DNA of 64,000 nt from the NCBI GenBank assembly GCA_000702025.1, contig JNKJ01000032.1, positions 1 through 64,000 of the forward strand, given 5' to 3'. The notes below the pieces were generated by a model. The model worked only from the letters and a program-made list of their open reading frames with translations, was not told where the DNA came from and did no database searches. Both the position numbers and the translations under genes were made by a program. The DNA comes from Blautia schinkii DSM 10518 (GTDB taxonomy: Bacteria; Bacillota; Clostridia; Lachnospirales; Lachnospiraceae). This document shows positions 31,615 through 40,700 of this stretch, in pieces. How positions within the stretch are numbered: the first letter of the stretch is position 1; each line of letters starts with the position of its first letter.

Positions 31615-31661
31615 ATATCGCATTTCGTAGGATTTTTTTCTTTTCCCTCGCGACAAATGGT

Positions 31662-31690
31662 AGTATATCAAATGTAAAATAGAAAGTCAA
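31662..31690 (-). promoter_or_regulatory. Promoter of tRNA-Leu
   Basis: TTGACT (31690-31685) and TATACT (31667-31662) with a 17-base spacer on the minus strand, 48 bases before the mature tRNA 5' end. Confidence 0.82.
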
Positions 31691-31755
31691 CACCTTTTTT
31701 GAATTTTTTTCAAATTCCACCAATTTTTTTCCACTACCTTAATTCAGGCTGGTCA

Positions 31756-31804
31756 GACGGGCCATGGTGCTGCCCCTACAGCAGCATTCCCTTGGCCCGT
31801 CTGA
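31756..31804. other. Long GC-rich hairpin after the peptidoglycan-binding gene
   Basis: CAGACGGGCCA (31756-31766) pairs with TGGCCCGTCTG (31794-31804), and an inner TGCTGC/GCAGCA stem extends it. It follows the minus-strand stop at 31823 by 19 bases. No T run follows on either strand, so it may stabilise the 3' end of the mRNA rather than terminate by itself. Confidence 0.55.
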
Positions 31805-31822
31805 TTCTACATTGTCTATTTT

Positions 31823-33100
31823 CTATCCCAGCTCCGCAATCCTGCTAACCCCCACATATATCTCCTGTATTTTATACCACGTAGGATAATCCACAACCCC
31901 TGTCGCAGGCAGCCCGAACACATTTTGGAATTTCCGCACTGCTTCCTTGGTCCGTTCCCCATATATGCCGTCCACACCAATCTGTGGAAGCGCAGGATAA
32001 GCTTCTGCGATGACATTCAGCTGCTCCTGTATCTGCACCACAGCTTCGCCTGTAGAACCAATATCCAAATCATACCCGGGCCAGGAGGACGGTATACCGG
32101 ATACCTCCTCGGCAACATTAATGTACATATCATTACCGTAATAATAACGCAGAATCTCAATCGGCGAGTATCCCCGGTCACCCAGATTCTTACTGCCCCA
32201 CTGTGTCATCCAGCCTCTGTCCCTGCACTGGACCTGCTGCCCATCACAGTATTGGGTAAGGATCGGCTGGCGCACATTCGGCCTGGAAAGATAATTCTCA
32301 AACAGTTCATCCACAATGCGGCTGATGCTTTCAAATATGTTCCTGCCCTGAATCCATTTATGGTCATATGCAGTGGATGAAGTAATGGTAAAGTCGTATC
32401 CTTTATTTCTATACCATTCCGTATAAACCCTGTTTAATGTAAAGGACATGATTGCCAGCACATTCGCCCGGATGGTATCATCCGGCCAGGTGGCATATAT
32501 CTCACTGCTGGCCACATTCTTAATATAATCCCGGTAGCGCACATAATAGTTGTCTGCTGCATTGTCGCCGACCGGCCCGTCGTGAACCACAACATACTCG
32601 GGAATGACCACCTTACGCAGAACAATCTCTCCGCTTTCATCAATCGGCTTGATCTCAGCCTCCTCGATTTTAGGCGGATAATTGCCAAATAGAGTATGGG
32701 GCGGAATCACGATCCGCTGGAAGCTGTCCGCGGGGAATGGTTCAGGCCGCAGATTCGCAGGCTGTCTCGACACCACCTCGGGCAGAATTTCCGAACCTGC
32801 CACTTCCTTTGGCTCATAACCCTCCGCATCAATCTGTACCGTATATTCTGCATAAGGCTGCTGTTCCACAGGCTCCATGCTGTACTCGATGGGAGGCGCC
32901 GCAAGGTTAAGTACCGGCGTCTGCCCCGAGGAGTCTGTCCTCACCTCTTCAACAACACTGTCTGGGTCCCCGGAATAAGAAATCCGTACCCGTGCATTCT
33001 CCACCGGACGGTTGTTGTCACTGTTGAGGACCGTCACCTGCAGCATACCCTGGTCTACATTATTGTCCTGCTGCGCACGTATCCTTCCATATTGATACAT
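31823..33100 (-). CDS. Peptidoglycan-binding, probable cell-wall/spore-associated protein
   Basis: A 425-residue protein in three parts. Residues 15-110 look like a carboxypeptidase-regulatory or prealbumin-like beta domain (LQVTVLNSDNNRPVENARVR). Residues 185-335 include RANVLAIMSFTLNRVYTEWY and ITSSTAYDHKW, a weak resemblance to SpoIID-type lytic transglycosylase domains. Residues 345-415 form a PG_binding_1 domain (VVQIQEQLNVI and GVDGIYGERTKEAVRKFQNV). No signal peptide is evident with ATG 33100, which follows AGGGGAA; a longer frame to 33199 lacks a start signal. A role in sporulation or germination is plausible but not shown. Confidence 0.7.
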   Translation of the reverse strand: MYQYGRIRAQQDNNVDQGMLQVTVLNSDNNRPVENARVRISYSGDPDSVVEEVRTDSSGQTPVLNLAAPPIEYSMEPVEQQPYAEYTVQIDAEGYEPKEVAGSEILPEVVSRQPANLRPEPFPADSFQRIVIPPHTLFGNYPPKIEEAEIKPIDESGEIVLRKVVIPEYVVVHDGPVGDNAADNYYVRYRDYIKNVASSEIYATWPDDTIRANVLAIMSFTLNRVYTEWYRNKGYDFTITSSTAYDHKWIQGRNIFESISRIVDELFENYLSRPNVRQPILTQYCDGQQVQCRDRGWMTQWGSKNLGDRGYSPIEILRYYYGNDMYINVAEEVSGIPSSWPGYDLDIGSTGEAVVQIQEQLNVIAEAYPALPQIGVDGIYGERTKEAVRKFQNVFGLPATGVVDYPTWYKIQEIYVGVSRIAELG

Positions 33101-33269
33101 AGAATTCCCCTCAATCTTGCTCTCATAGGATTCTATGCAGAATCCCCGGCTGTCATGCGAAATCTTTTTCCGCATGCCGCCGGGGACTCTCTTACCCATA
33201 CATGACTGTGTGAAGCCGCAAGCAAAATTGCTTTTCCATACAGTTATCTGACGGGACTTTCATAGGAAT

Positions 33270-34556
33270 TTAGAATATCTTCAAGATATCATTATACATT
33301 ACCACAACCATCAATACCATGAGCAGCATCAATCCGGCAAAGTGTATCATACCCTCCACCTGACGGTTCACAGGCTTGCGCCGTATAGCCTCCACAATGA
33401 GGAATACAAGCCGTCCGCCGTCCAGAGCCGGGAAAGGAAGCAGATTCATCACACCTAAGTTAGCAGAAAGCAGCACGACCATGTTCAGCATGTTCATCCA
33501 CACCATCAGCGTACCTTCACTCTTACTCTGTTCGTAAGTGTCTCCAATCGCATCCACCACGCCTACAGGCCCGCTCAGATCCTTGACTCCCAGTCCTCCG
33601 GTAAACAGTTTCTGCAGACTGAGCACAGTGGTACGGATCATATATTTTACTTCTAAAGCCCCGTACTTGATCACATTGAACCCTTCTGCCTTGGTACAGC
33701 CCACATTGCAGGCAAAGCCAAGCTGCGGCGTACGGTACTCTTTCGGCGTGATCACCGCGTCATACTCCAGCCCGTCACGCATATAAGTGATCTGTACCGG
33801 CTCATCCGTGAGCGGGTGTTCGGCAGTATATTTGTCATAAGCAGCACCGTCCGGAATCTTCACACCATTGATAGAAGTGATCACATCACCGGGTTTCACG
33901 CCTGCATCCGCCAGCGGCATCCCTTCGATCAGAGACTCCACCTTCATGGAATCCGCACCGCTTCTGTTAAAGCCCAGGAGATAGCGTACATTGACATCTG
34001 GATTATAGGTGATCTGCTGTTTTTCCCCGTCGCGCTCAATAGTCAGATTCACAGGCTCCTCAGTAAGCTCATTTAAAAACGTATAGACGTACAAATCCTT
34101 GCCCAGGTCAATATGGTAGCCCTGATACTCCGTGATGATATCACCTTCTCTAAGCCCTGCTGCCTCAGCCGCGGAGTCCTTGCCTACCTCAAGGACCACA
34201 GGAGGGTCATAACCCACTGCCCCCACAATGATCACCGCCATGGCAAAGGCGAGGATAAAGTTAAAAATCGGTCCAGCAGCAACCACAGAAATACGGCCCC
34301 ACACAGGAGCGGCATTAAACGTGCCCGGCTGCTCATCCTCCCCGGTATCCTCGCCAAGCATGGCGCAGGAGCCTCCGATGGGAAACGCCTTAATGGAATA
34401 ACGGGTTCCGTTTTTCACAGTGCTTATGAGCCGCGGTCCCATACCAAGGGAGAACTCCGTGACCACAATGCCATTCTTTTTCGCCAGCAGGAAATGTCCC
34501 AGCTCGTGAATCAGAATCACCACACTGAATATGATAATTGCAATAATTATTTTCAA
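33270..34556 (-). CDS. rseP: Site-2 intramembrane metalloprotease RseP/RasP
   Basis: A 428-residue M50 zinc protease that cuts anti-sigma factors and leftover signal peptides within the membrane. The zinc motif HELGHF sits in the first membrane helix near residues 16-21; the third ligand is in NLLPFPALDGGR near 380. Two PDZ-like regions (GLREGDIITEYQG and AGVKPGDVITSING) lie between helices. The start seems to be TTG 34556, immediately after the dxr stop and four bases from AGGTGG; an earlier TTG at 34574 has no ribosome binding site. The dxr-rseP order is usual in Firmicutes. Confidence 0.94.
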   Translation of the reverse strand: MKIIIAIIIFSVVILIHELGHFLLAKKNGIVVTEFSLGMGPRLISTVKNGTRYSIKAFPIGGSCAMLGEDTGEDEQPGTFNAAPVWGRISVVAAGPIFNFILAFAMAVIIVGAVGYDPPVVLEVGKDSAAEAAGLREGDIITEYQGYHIDLGKDLYVYTFLNELTEEPVNLTIERDGEKQQITYNPDVNVRYLLGFNRSGADSMKVESLIEGMPLADAGVKPGDVITSINGVKIPDGAAYDKYTAEHPLTDEPVQITYMRDGLEYDAVITPKEYRTPQLGFACNVGCTKAEGFNVIKYGALEVKYMIRTTVLSLQKLFTGGLGVKDLSGPVGVVDAIGDTYEQSKSEGTLMVWMNMLNMVVLLSANLGVMNLLPFPALDGGRLVFLIVEAIRRKPVNRQVEGMIHFAGLMLLMVLMVVVMYNDILKIF

Positions 34557-34557
34557 T

Positions 34558-35700
34558 TTACCACCTGCTTTCAATCCATTGATAAGTCTCTTCCTCTACT
34601 GCCAGGATCTCCTCCAGGCCAGGCTTGTCAATGACCGTATGTCTGCCCATAGACTGCCCGATAATTTCATAAATATCCAGAAATCCGATCTTCTCCTGTA
34701 AAAATTTCCTCACTGCCAGCTCATTGGCAGCGTTAAACACAGTCGGCATACTGCCGCCCTTTCTCGAAGCCTCCATAGCCATAGGCAGGCCGAGAAACGT
34801 GTCCATATCCGGTTCCTCAAAGGTGATCTGTTTCAGCTTGCTAAAATCCAGACGTTCCCCATCCAGATATCTGCGGTGCGGATAATACAGCGCATACTGG
34901 ATAGGCAGCCGCATATCCGGTGTTCCTAACTGCGCCATCACCGCTCCGTCCTTAAATTCTACCATGGAATGGATGATGCTCTTAGGCTGCACGACCACCT
35001 CAATATGATCTAAGTCCAGACCGAACAGCCACCTTGCCTCCATTACCTCCAGGCCCTTGTTCACCAGAGTAGCAGAATCCACGGTTATCTTCTGTCCCAT
35101 CACCCAATTCGGATGCTTCAGCGTATCTGCAAGAGTGACCTTCGTAAGCTCTTCTCTTTTCTTTCCGCGGAATGGGCCGCCTGAAGCAGTGATCAAAAGC
35201 TTATGTATCTCATCCTTACGCTCTCCATGGATTGCCTGAAAAATCGCGCTGTGCTCACTGTCAACAGGGAGGATCTGAACCCCGTATTTCTCTGCCATAG
35301 GCATGATCAGATGTCCCGCAGTCACAAGCGTCTCCTTATTGGCAAGGGCGATATCCTTACCTGCACGGATTGCTTCCATGGTCGGACGGATTCCAATCAT
35401 TCCCACAATGGCGGTGACCAAGATTTCTGTCTCCGGCATCCGCGCCAGCTCAAGAAGTCCCTCCATGCCGCTTACCACCCTGGTGTCTGTATCCGCTATA
35501 CGAACTGCCAGATCTGCGGCAGCTCTCTCATCCCACACAGCAACAAGCCTGGGATTAAACTCCCGCACCTGTTTTTCAAGCTTCTCCACATTACTCCCCG
35601 CACTCAGGCCTAAAACCTCCAAATCACCATTGGCACGCGCCACATCGAGGGTCTGAGTACCTATGGAACCCGTGGAGCCTAATATTGCTATTTTTTTCAT
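34558..35700 (-). CDS. dxr: 1-deoxy-D-xylulose 5-phosphate reductoisomerase
   Basis: Dxr makes 2-C-methyl-D-erythritol 4-phosphate, the first committed step of the non-mevalonate isoprenoid pathway, using NADPH. It has 380 residues. The nucleotide-binding motif is GSTGSIGTQTLDVAR at residues 8-22; LANKETLVTAG near 118 and the metal site with LPVDSEHSAIFQ near 144 (Asp and Glu ligands) are diagnostic, as is ITASGGPFRG near 170. It sits between cdsA and rseP. Its product supplies the undecaprenyl chain built by UppS, encoded in the same block. Confidence 0.97.
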   Translation of the reverse strand: MKKIAILGSTGSIGTQTLDVARANGDLEVLGLSAGSNVEKLEKQVREFNPRLVAVWDERAAADLAVRIADTDTRVVSGMEGLLELARMPETEILVTAIVGMIGIRPTMEAIRAGKDIALANKETLVTAGHLIMPMAEKYGVQILPVDSEHSAIFQAIHGERKDEIHKLLITASGGPFRGKKREELTKVTLADTLKHPNWVMGQKITVDSATLVNKGLEVMEARWLFGLDLDHIEVVVQPKSIIHSMVEFKDGAVMAQLGTPDMRLPIQYALYYPHRRYLDGERLDFSKLKQITFEEPDMDTFLGLPMAMEASRKGGSMPTVFNAANELAVRKFLQEKIGFLDIYEIIGQSMGRHTVIDKPGLEEILAVEEETYQWIESRW

Positions 35701-35769
35701 TATAATTCCTTTCTAATCGAACATGTCTGGCAACAGTTCAGACATGTCTGCGCATTGGCTGCGCAAGCA

Positions 35770-36564
35770 CTATATCCCCAGCACCATTTTTGCCAGAAAA
35801 TAAATCACCGGCGCAGTAAAGATCACACTGTCAAAACGGTCCAGGATGCCGCCGTGCCCGGGTATCAGTCTGCCATAATCCTTAATCTCCTGATTTCTCT
35901 TAATGGCAGAGGCGGCAAGATCACCCACCATGGAGATCAACGCGCCCACGGCACAGATAACGGCATATTCCGCCATTTTACCGCCGGTAGCCGCAGCGTA
36001 TGCCACACCCAGAAGCGCAGCCCCTGCCACGCCGCCCACAGCACCCTCCACGGATTTCTTCGGGCTTAAAACCGGCGCCATCTTGTGCTTACCGATGAGC
36101 ATGCCCACACAGTAAGCGCAGGTATCGCAGCCCCAGGAACAAATGAAAATCAGCCACACGATAAATTTACCGTCCGGCAGGTTCCTGGTAAGATAGATGA
36201 AGGACAGCATCACCGCCACGTAAACCACGCCGAAAAACGCAGCCATCACCTGCTCTGCCCTGTACTTCGGGTACGAAAACACATAGACAAACATTAACAG
36301 CACTAAAGCTATGATCACAGCCATTGTCCCATACCGCTCAAAATCTATGAGGACCGCCGTATAAAAGAGCACCGCGCTTAAGTAACCGGCAATCTCAAGA
36401 GTATTGAAGCTGTCCTCCCGCACCTTCATAGCACGGTACAGCTCCTGCATACCAATGAGGGAAACGCAAAGCAGTGTAAAAAACAGTACATAATCTCCGC
36501 TGAATATTGTCAGAAACGCAATCGCCACAAGCAGGATTCCGCTTAAGAGCCTGGTCTTAAACAT
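35770..36564 (-). CDS. cdsA: Phosphatidate cytidylyltransferase
   Basis: CdsA forms CDP-diacylglycerol from phosphatidate and CTP, the branch point of phospholipid synthesis, in the membrane. The 264-residue protein has seven or eight membrane helices. The family signature ends the protein: SAIKRNQEIKDYGRLIPGHG, then GILDRFDS near residues 216-243, carrying the catalytic acidic residues. It starts two bases downstream of the uppS stop, so translation is coupled. Confidence 0.95.
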   Translation of the reverse strand: MFKTRLLSGILLVAIAFLTIFSGDYVLFFTLLCVSLIGMQELYRAMKVREDSFNTLEIAGYLSAVLFYTAVLIDFERYGTMAVIIALVLLMFVYVFSYPKYRAEQVMAAFFGVVYVAVMLSFIYLTRNLPDGKFIVWLIFICSWGCDTCAYCVGMLIGKHKMAPVLSPKKSVEGAVGGVAGAALLGVAYAAATGGKMAEYAVICAVGALISMVGDLAASAIKRNQEIKDYGRLIPGHGGILDRFDSVIFTAPVIYFLAKMVLGI

Positions 36565-36566
36565 CC

Positions 36567-37274
36567 TTACCCCTCCTTTATTCCCCCGTATCTTCTGTCT
36601 CTCTCGTTATATTTCTCAATAGCCTTCACAAGCTCTGCCTTGTTGAAATCCGGCCAGGCCACATCTGTAAAATAAAACTCTGTGTACGCCATCTGCCAGA
36701 GCAGATAATTAGAAAGCCTCAGCTCCCCGCTGGTGCGGATCAGCAGATCAGGATCCGGCAGCCCCGCGGTATCCAGATAGCTCTCGAATACCCCCTCGTC
36801 AATATCCTCTGGTTTCAGCTTCCCGTCAACTGCATCCTGGGCAAGCCTGCGCACGCCTCTCACCATCTCGTCACGACTCCCGTAATTCAGAGCGATCTGG
36901 AAATGCAGCTCATCGTAATCCTTGGAAAACTCCTCCAGCTCTACGATACGTCTGCGGATATCCTCATCAAAGGCAGTGATATCGCCGATGACTTTTACTT
37001 TCATCTTGTTACGCTCGGCAATCTTCAGACATTTCTTGAGGTAATTGCGGAAAAGCTTCATCAGCCCCTCAACCTCTTCCCTGGAACGCTTCCAGTTCTC
37101 CGTGGAAAAAGCATAGACTGTGAGGTACTTCACCCCCAGCTCCTTCATGTCGTCACAGATGGTTTCCAGATTGGCACAGCCCTTCACATGGCCGTAACTG
37201 CGGGGCATACCCTTGGCCTTTGCCCAGCGCCCGTTGCCGTCAAGAATGACAGCTATATGATTCGGTACGTTCAT
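36567..37274 (-). CDS. uppS: Isoprenyl transferase (undecaprenyl diphosphate synthase)
   Basis: UppS condenses isopentenyl diphosphate onto farnesyl diphosphate to build the C55 carrier lipid for wall synthesis. It has 235 residues. Active-site stretch AVILDGNGRWAKAKGMPRSY (residues 8-27, with the Mg-binding Asp), AFSTENWKRSREEV near 69, and the C-terminal DPDLLIRTSGELRLSNYLLW near 179 are classic. ATG 37274 follows AAAAGGAG; the longer frame to 37319 is unlikely. It lies after frr and a hairpin. Confidence 0.96.
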   Translation of the reverse strand: MNVPNHIAVILDGNGRWAKAKGMPRSYGHVKGCANLETICDDMKELGVKYLTVYAFSTENWKRSREEVEGLMKLFRNYLKKCLKIAERNKMKVKVIGDITAFDEDIRRRIVELEEFSKDYDELHFQIALNYGSRDEMVRGVRRLAQDAVDGKLKPEDIDEGVFESYLDTAGLPDPDLLIRTSGELRLSNYLLWQMAYTEFYFTDVAWPDFNKAELVKAIEKYNERDRRYGGIKEG

Positions 37275-37317
37275 AGCAACTCCTTTTCGTTTATCATCCG
37301 GCAAGCCGTTCACGCGC

Positions 37318-37347
37318 AAAGAGAGCTCTTATGATGGAGCTCTCTTT
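37318..37347. terminator. Hairpin between frr and uppS
   Basis: AAAGAGAGCTC pairs perfectly with GAGCTCTCTTT around an eight-base loop. On the minus strand only three T follow, so termination is likely to be partial, reducing read-through from frr into uppS. Confidence 0.6.
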
Positions 37348-37361
37348 TCTGCCGGTCCTGC

Positions 37362-37913
37362 TTATACGGTGAGGATTTCTTTTGATTTCTTCTCTACTGC
37401 TGCATCGATTTCCTTAACGTATTTATCTGTCACCTTCTGGATCTTTTCTTCAAGTTCTTTTACTTCGTCCTCGGAAACATCCTGCTTAGTCAGCTTCTTA
37501 AACGCATCGTTAGCGTCACGGCGGATATTACGGACCGCCACCTTAGCAGCCTCGCCCTTTTTCTTAACGTCCTTCACAAGCTCCTTACGGCGTTCCTCTG
37601 TAAGCTCAGGGAACACAAGGCGGATCACCTTGCCGTCGTTGTTCGGATTCAGGCCTAAATCTGAGGTGAGGATTGCCTTCTCAATCCCTTTGATCAGGCT
37701 GGACTCCCACGGCTGGATCTGGATCATGCGGGCTTCCGGAACTGTCACATTAGCAACCTGCTGAAGCGGTGTAGGGCTTCCATAATAGTCTACGGTAATT
37801 TTATCAAGAATATGCGGATTCGCACGGCCTGCACGGATTGTTACCAGCTCAGCTTCTAATCCGCCCAGAGTTTTTTTCATTTTGTCTTCATATTTCTGAA
37901 TTCTTTCATCCAT
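37362..37913 (-). CDS. frr: Ribosome recycling factor
   Basis: RRF splits the post-termination ribosome together with EF-G. At 183 residues it has the standard size. The N-terminus ([20 protein letters not shown]) and the C-terminal helix ([20 protein letters not shown]) are well conserved, as is NLPEARM-like [15 protein letters not shown] near residue 60. ATG 37913 follows GGAGAGGGAG. It follows pyrH, its usual partner. Confidence 0.97.
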   Translation of the reverse strand: MDERIQKYEDKMKKTLGGLEAELVTIRAGRANPHILDKITVDYYGSPTPLQQVANVTVPEARMIQIQPWESSLIKGIEKAILTSDLGLNPNNDGKVIRLVFPELTEERRKELVKDVKKKGEAAKVAVRNIRRDANDAFKKLTKQDVSEDEVKELEEKIQKVTDKYVKEIDAAVEKKSKEILTV

Positions 37914-37992
37914 TTGTTTAATCTCCCTCTCCTGTTTTTCATTAAGTGGTCATATCATAACAACGCATGCTTGTGCGCTGCCACTTTCATTG

Positions 37993-38694
37993 TCATACAG
38001 TCACTTTCGTACCGGAAAATCTGCCGTGTACGGCTCCGATAATACTGTCCTTCTCCTCCAGGCCGAATACAAGCATGGGCATCTTCTGCTCAAGACACAT
38101 AATAGACGCGGTGAGATCCATAGCGGCAAGCTTCTTATCCACTACTTCCTCAATCGTGATCTCATCGTACTTCACAGCATTCGGATTAAGCTTGGGATCG
38201 CTGTCATAAATACCGTCCACAGCCTTGGCCAGAAGGATGGCGTCCGCCTCAATCTCCACCGCACGCAGCACGGTAGCTGTATCTGTTGAAAAATAAGGGT
38301 GTCCCGTACCTCCGGCAAAGAAAACAACCTTGCCCTGCGCGAAGCTCTCCTCCACCGCATCCTTAGAATACAGGCTGGTGAACGTACCACACGCAAACGG
38401 TGTGAAAATCTCTGTTTTCAGTCCCACATATCTGCAGATGTCGGACACATAAATACAATTCATAATGGTAGCCAGCATGCCAATCTGATCCGCCTTATTG
38501 CGGTTGATGGTCTCACTTGTACGCCCTCTCCAGAAATTACCGCCGCCGATGACAATCCCTACTTCCAGGCCTTCCTCTGTAATCGTACGGATCTGTGTGG
38601 CAACCTCAATAACCGTTGCCTCGTCAAAACCTGTCTTTTTCTCACCGGCGAGGGCTTCCCCGCTCAATTTTAATAACACTCGTTTCATATCCAT
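37993..38694 (-). CDS. pyrH: UMP kinase
   Basis: PyrH phosphorylates UMP to UDP with ATP; in bacteria it is a hexameric amino-acid-kinase-fold enzyme. The 233-residue protein shows LLKLSGEALAGE near residues 7-18, VIGGGNFWRGR near 53, and FAGGTGHPYFSTDTA near 133. ATG 38694 has GAGG eight bases upstream; a second ATG two codons later is possible, and the frame back to 38748 lacks a start signal. It starts the pyrH-frr-uppS-cdsA-dxr-rseP run. The usual rpsB-tsf pair does not precede it here; a lipoprotein gene does. Confidence 0.96.
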   Translation of the reverse strand: MDMKRVLLKLSGEALAGEKKTGFDEATVIEVATQIRTITEEGLEVGIVIGGGNFWRGRTSETINRNKADQIGMLATIMNCIYVSDICRYVGLKTEIFTPFACGTFTSLYSKDAVEESFAQGKVVFFAGGTGHPYFSTDTATVLRAVEIEADAILLAKAVDGIYDSDPKLNPNAVKYDEITIEEVVDKKLAAMDLTASIMCLEQKMPMLVFGLEEKDSIIGAVHGRFSGTKVTV

Positions 38695-38741
38695 GTTTCC
38701 TACCTCAGTTTCGTATTTTATGCTTCTGTTGCTTTTGTATC

Positions 38742-39686
38742 TTACCATACACCGGCTACTACTTCGTTGCCGCTCTCATCCACAGTGGTGGATACGGTGA
38801 AGTTATCATAATAATGGTATCCTGTCTCCCCGGTCTCCGGCTCATTCTGATAATCATGTCCGGTTGGCTCTCCGCATGCCGCGATGAGCTCCTGCAGAGA
38901 TTTACCGATGTAACCCTCCGCTACCTTGGACGGATCGTCTGATGGATTTGGATCCTCTCCCCCCGGAGCTTCGGTGGGCTCGGGAGCTGTGGTAGCCGCA
39001 GGCGCCTGCGTAGGCTGGGATGTATCTCCATCGTGGTCATCGTCCTCATCATTACCGCTGTCAGAGCTGCTGTCGTCCGTCAGTCCGAGACGCTGCTTCA
39101 CCTCCTGCAGGGTGGATACTTTTTTCTTACTTGTGCTTGTGAGATATTCGGCAAAGGGGATTGCGTCCTCGCCCTTTCCGTCCATCAAAAGGCTGATCTC
39201 CGTGACTGTAGTCAGCGGGATTTTTCTGAAAAAGCACTCGCTCAGTTCTTCGTCTGTATATGCGATACGTATATCGTAATTTGTTACCTGCTTACCATCA
39301 TCATCTTTTAGATTCTTGTCATAGTAGTATAATGCCTTGTCCCCGTTCTTGAGGGTAAACATTCCCTGAACAAGCTCATCGCCCCAGTCCTCGTCATCGC
39401 TGTTGGGCCGGATATAAATAGATGACACCTCGGAGCCTGTCTTATTGATCAGCACCAGCTTGGAAGCTGTGTCAGTCTTCGTACCAATGACATTCTTAAT
39501 ATCGGAATCTTCTCCTGTGGACTTCTGCATATTTACCAGATTACCGCCCGCTCCATCATCTGCAGCCGGAGCAACAGTGGCCTGCGGCGTCTGCGTGTTG
39601 TCTTTTGGGTCCTCTTTCTTGCCGCAGCCTGTGGCCGCAATGGTCAGGGCCAAAATACCGGCCAATATTAAATATCGTTTTTTCAT
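38742..39686 (-). CDS. Lipoprotein of unknown function
   Basis: A 314-residue lipoprotein. The signal ends in the lipobox IAATGC (Cys near residue 21), so the mature protein is anchored to the outer face of the membrane. A low-complexity linker rich in Thr, Pro, Ala and Asp (near 215-250) separates two parts. The region near 60-160 (KLVLINKTGSEVSSIYIRPN) resembles small beta domains of extracellular Firmicutes lipoproteins. The C-terminal piece (SLQELIAACGEPTGHDY) resembles the SmpA/OmlA/BLIP-like fold start. ATG 39686 follows TTGGAGGG. It has its own promoter. Confidence 0.8.
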   Translation of the reverse strand: MKKRYLILAGILALTIAATGCGKKEDPKDNTQTPQATVAPAADDGAGGNLVNMQKSTGEDSDIKNVIGTKTDTASKLVLINKTGSEVSSIYIRPNSDDEDWGDELVQGMFTLKNGDKALYYYDKNLKDDDGKQVTNYDIRIAYTDEELSECFFRKIPLTTVTEISLLMDGKGEDAIPFAEYLTSTSKKKVSTLQEVKQRLGLTDDSSSDSGNDEDDDHDGDTSQPTQAPAATTAPEPTEAPGGEDPNPSDDPSKVAEGYIGKSLQELIAACGEPTGHDYQNEPETGETGYHYYDNFTVSTTVDESGNEVVAGVW

Positions 39687-39778
39687 TTATATTCCCTCCA
39701 AAAATGGACTCTCAGTCAGTGACTATCATAGTACTATCAACAGCCTTAAGCCAGGTAATAGTACGGCTTATATTCCTC

Positions 39779-39807
39779 ATTATTGCAGAGTATGCCATTC
39801 TTGTCAA
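39779..39807 (-). promoter_or_regulatory. Promoter of the lipoprotein gene
   Basis: TTGACA (39807-39802) and AATAAT (39784-39779) are spaced by 17 bases on the minus strand, leaving a leader of about 85 bases. Confidence 0.75.
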
Positions 39808-39854
39808 CTAACGGTCGGAGGATTTCATACAATTTTTAGACTTTTCTAAATGTT

Positions 39855-40595
39855 TTATAGCTTAGTATTTCTATATTCATTGGCGGAAATTCCTTCTAAT
39901 TTCTTAAATACCCGGGAGAAATGCGCCACATCCGTAAATCCCACCATTTCCGAAATATCTACAATGCGGTAGGACGGCTCCCGCAGAAGCTCCTTGGCAT
40001 GGTCAATGCGGATCTGATTCAAAAGCTCGGAGAAATTCTTACCCTCCTGTTTATTTAGAAGCTTGCTCAAATGCCACTGGCTCACATACGTCTTCTCCGC
40101 TACCTTGTTAAGGGAAAGCTTTTCCTCGTAGTGCTCCTCCATGTATTGAAGCGCATTCTTCACAATAAAGCTGCCGGCAGGACTGTCCTCCTGCTCCTCA
40201 TCCTCGTGGACAATATTCTTTTTCTTTAAATTAGCCACCATCACAGAGAGGGCTTCCTCAATCTCCTCAAGCTTGGAGGGCTTGAGCAGAAATCTGGTGA
40301 CACCCAGGCGGATGGCCTCCTGACAGTAATCAAAATCCCGGTAGCCTGTGAGTATACTGATCTGCATATCCGGAAATTCCACCTTCAAAGCTGCGATCAT
40401 TTTAAGCCCATCCAGCCCCGGCATGGCGATATCTGAATAAATAATGTCCGGCTGTGCCTTGCGGATCACCTCCAAGCCCTCCTTGCCGCTGTACGCACAT
40501 GCAGCAACGCGGCAGTCATATTTCTCCCATGGCACAAGCTTGGAGATACCCTCCACGATTATCGGTTCGTCATCTATGATCACAACACTGTACAT
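39855..40595 (-). CDS. YesN-type response regulator (receiver plus AraC domain)
   Basis: A 246-residue regulator. The receiver has VVIIDDEPIIVEG (acidic pocket near residues 4-16), phospho-acceptor Asp in DIIYSDIAMPGLDG near 54, and the conserved Lys in FLLKPSKLEE near 104. The C-terminal AraC/XylS domain has two helix-turn-helix units (LNKVAEKTYVSQWHLSKLLN near 165 and IVDISEMVGFTDVAHFSRVF near 215). It should be phosphorylated by the YesM-like kinase at 43972-45720 and activate the sugar ABC operon between them. ATG 40595 follows GGAGGAAG. It has its own promoter after the ABC operon terminator. Confidence 0.92.
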   Translation of the reverse strand: MYSVVIIDDEPIIVEGISKLVPWEKYDCRVAACAYSGKEGLEVIRKAQPDIIYSDIAMPGLDGLKMIAALKVEFPDMQISILTGYRDFDYCQEAIRLGVTRFLLKPSKLEEIEEALSVMVANLKKKNIVHEDEEQEDSPAGSFIVKNALQYMEEHYEEKLSLNKVAEKTYVSQWHLSKLLNKQEGKNFSELLNQIRIDHAKELLREPSYRIVDISEMVGFTDVAHFSRVFKKLEGISANEYRNTKL

Positions 40596-40634
40596 TTTCT
40601 CTTCCTCCACCATACAACTGTACTAGTTGTTCTC

Positions 40635-40663
40635 ATTATACCAGAAAAATGGGCATCCGTCTA
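40635..40663 (-). promoter_or_regulatory. Promoter of the YesN-type regulator
   Basis: TAGACG (40663-40658) and TATAAT (40640-40635) are spaced by 17 bases on the minus strand; the -35 box lies within the preceding terminator hairpin. Confidence 0.5.
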
Positions 40664-40682
40664 TGTAACGGATACCCATTTT
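40645..40682 (-). terminator. Terminator of the sugar ABC operon
   Basis: The minus strand folds AAAATGGGTATCCGT with ACGGATGCCCATTTT around a seven-base loop, followed by a T run. It lies 18 bases after the MalG-type permease stop at 40701. Confidence 0.85.
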
Positions 40683-40700
40683 GTGTAATAAAATATATTT

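Noticed and set aside
31756-31804. Intrinsic terminator after the peptidoglycan-binding gene
   Set aside because: The hairpin is strong but neither strand has a T tract after it, so it is listed only as a stem-loop.
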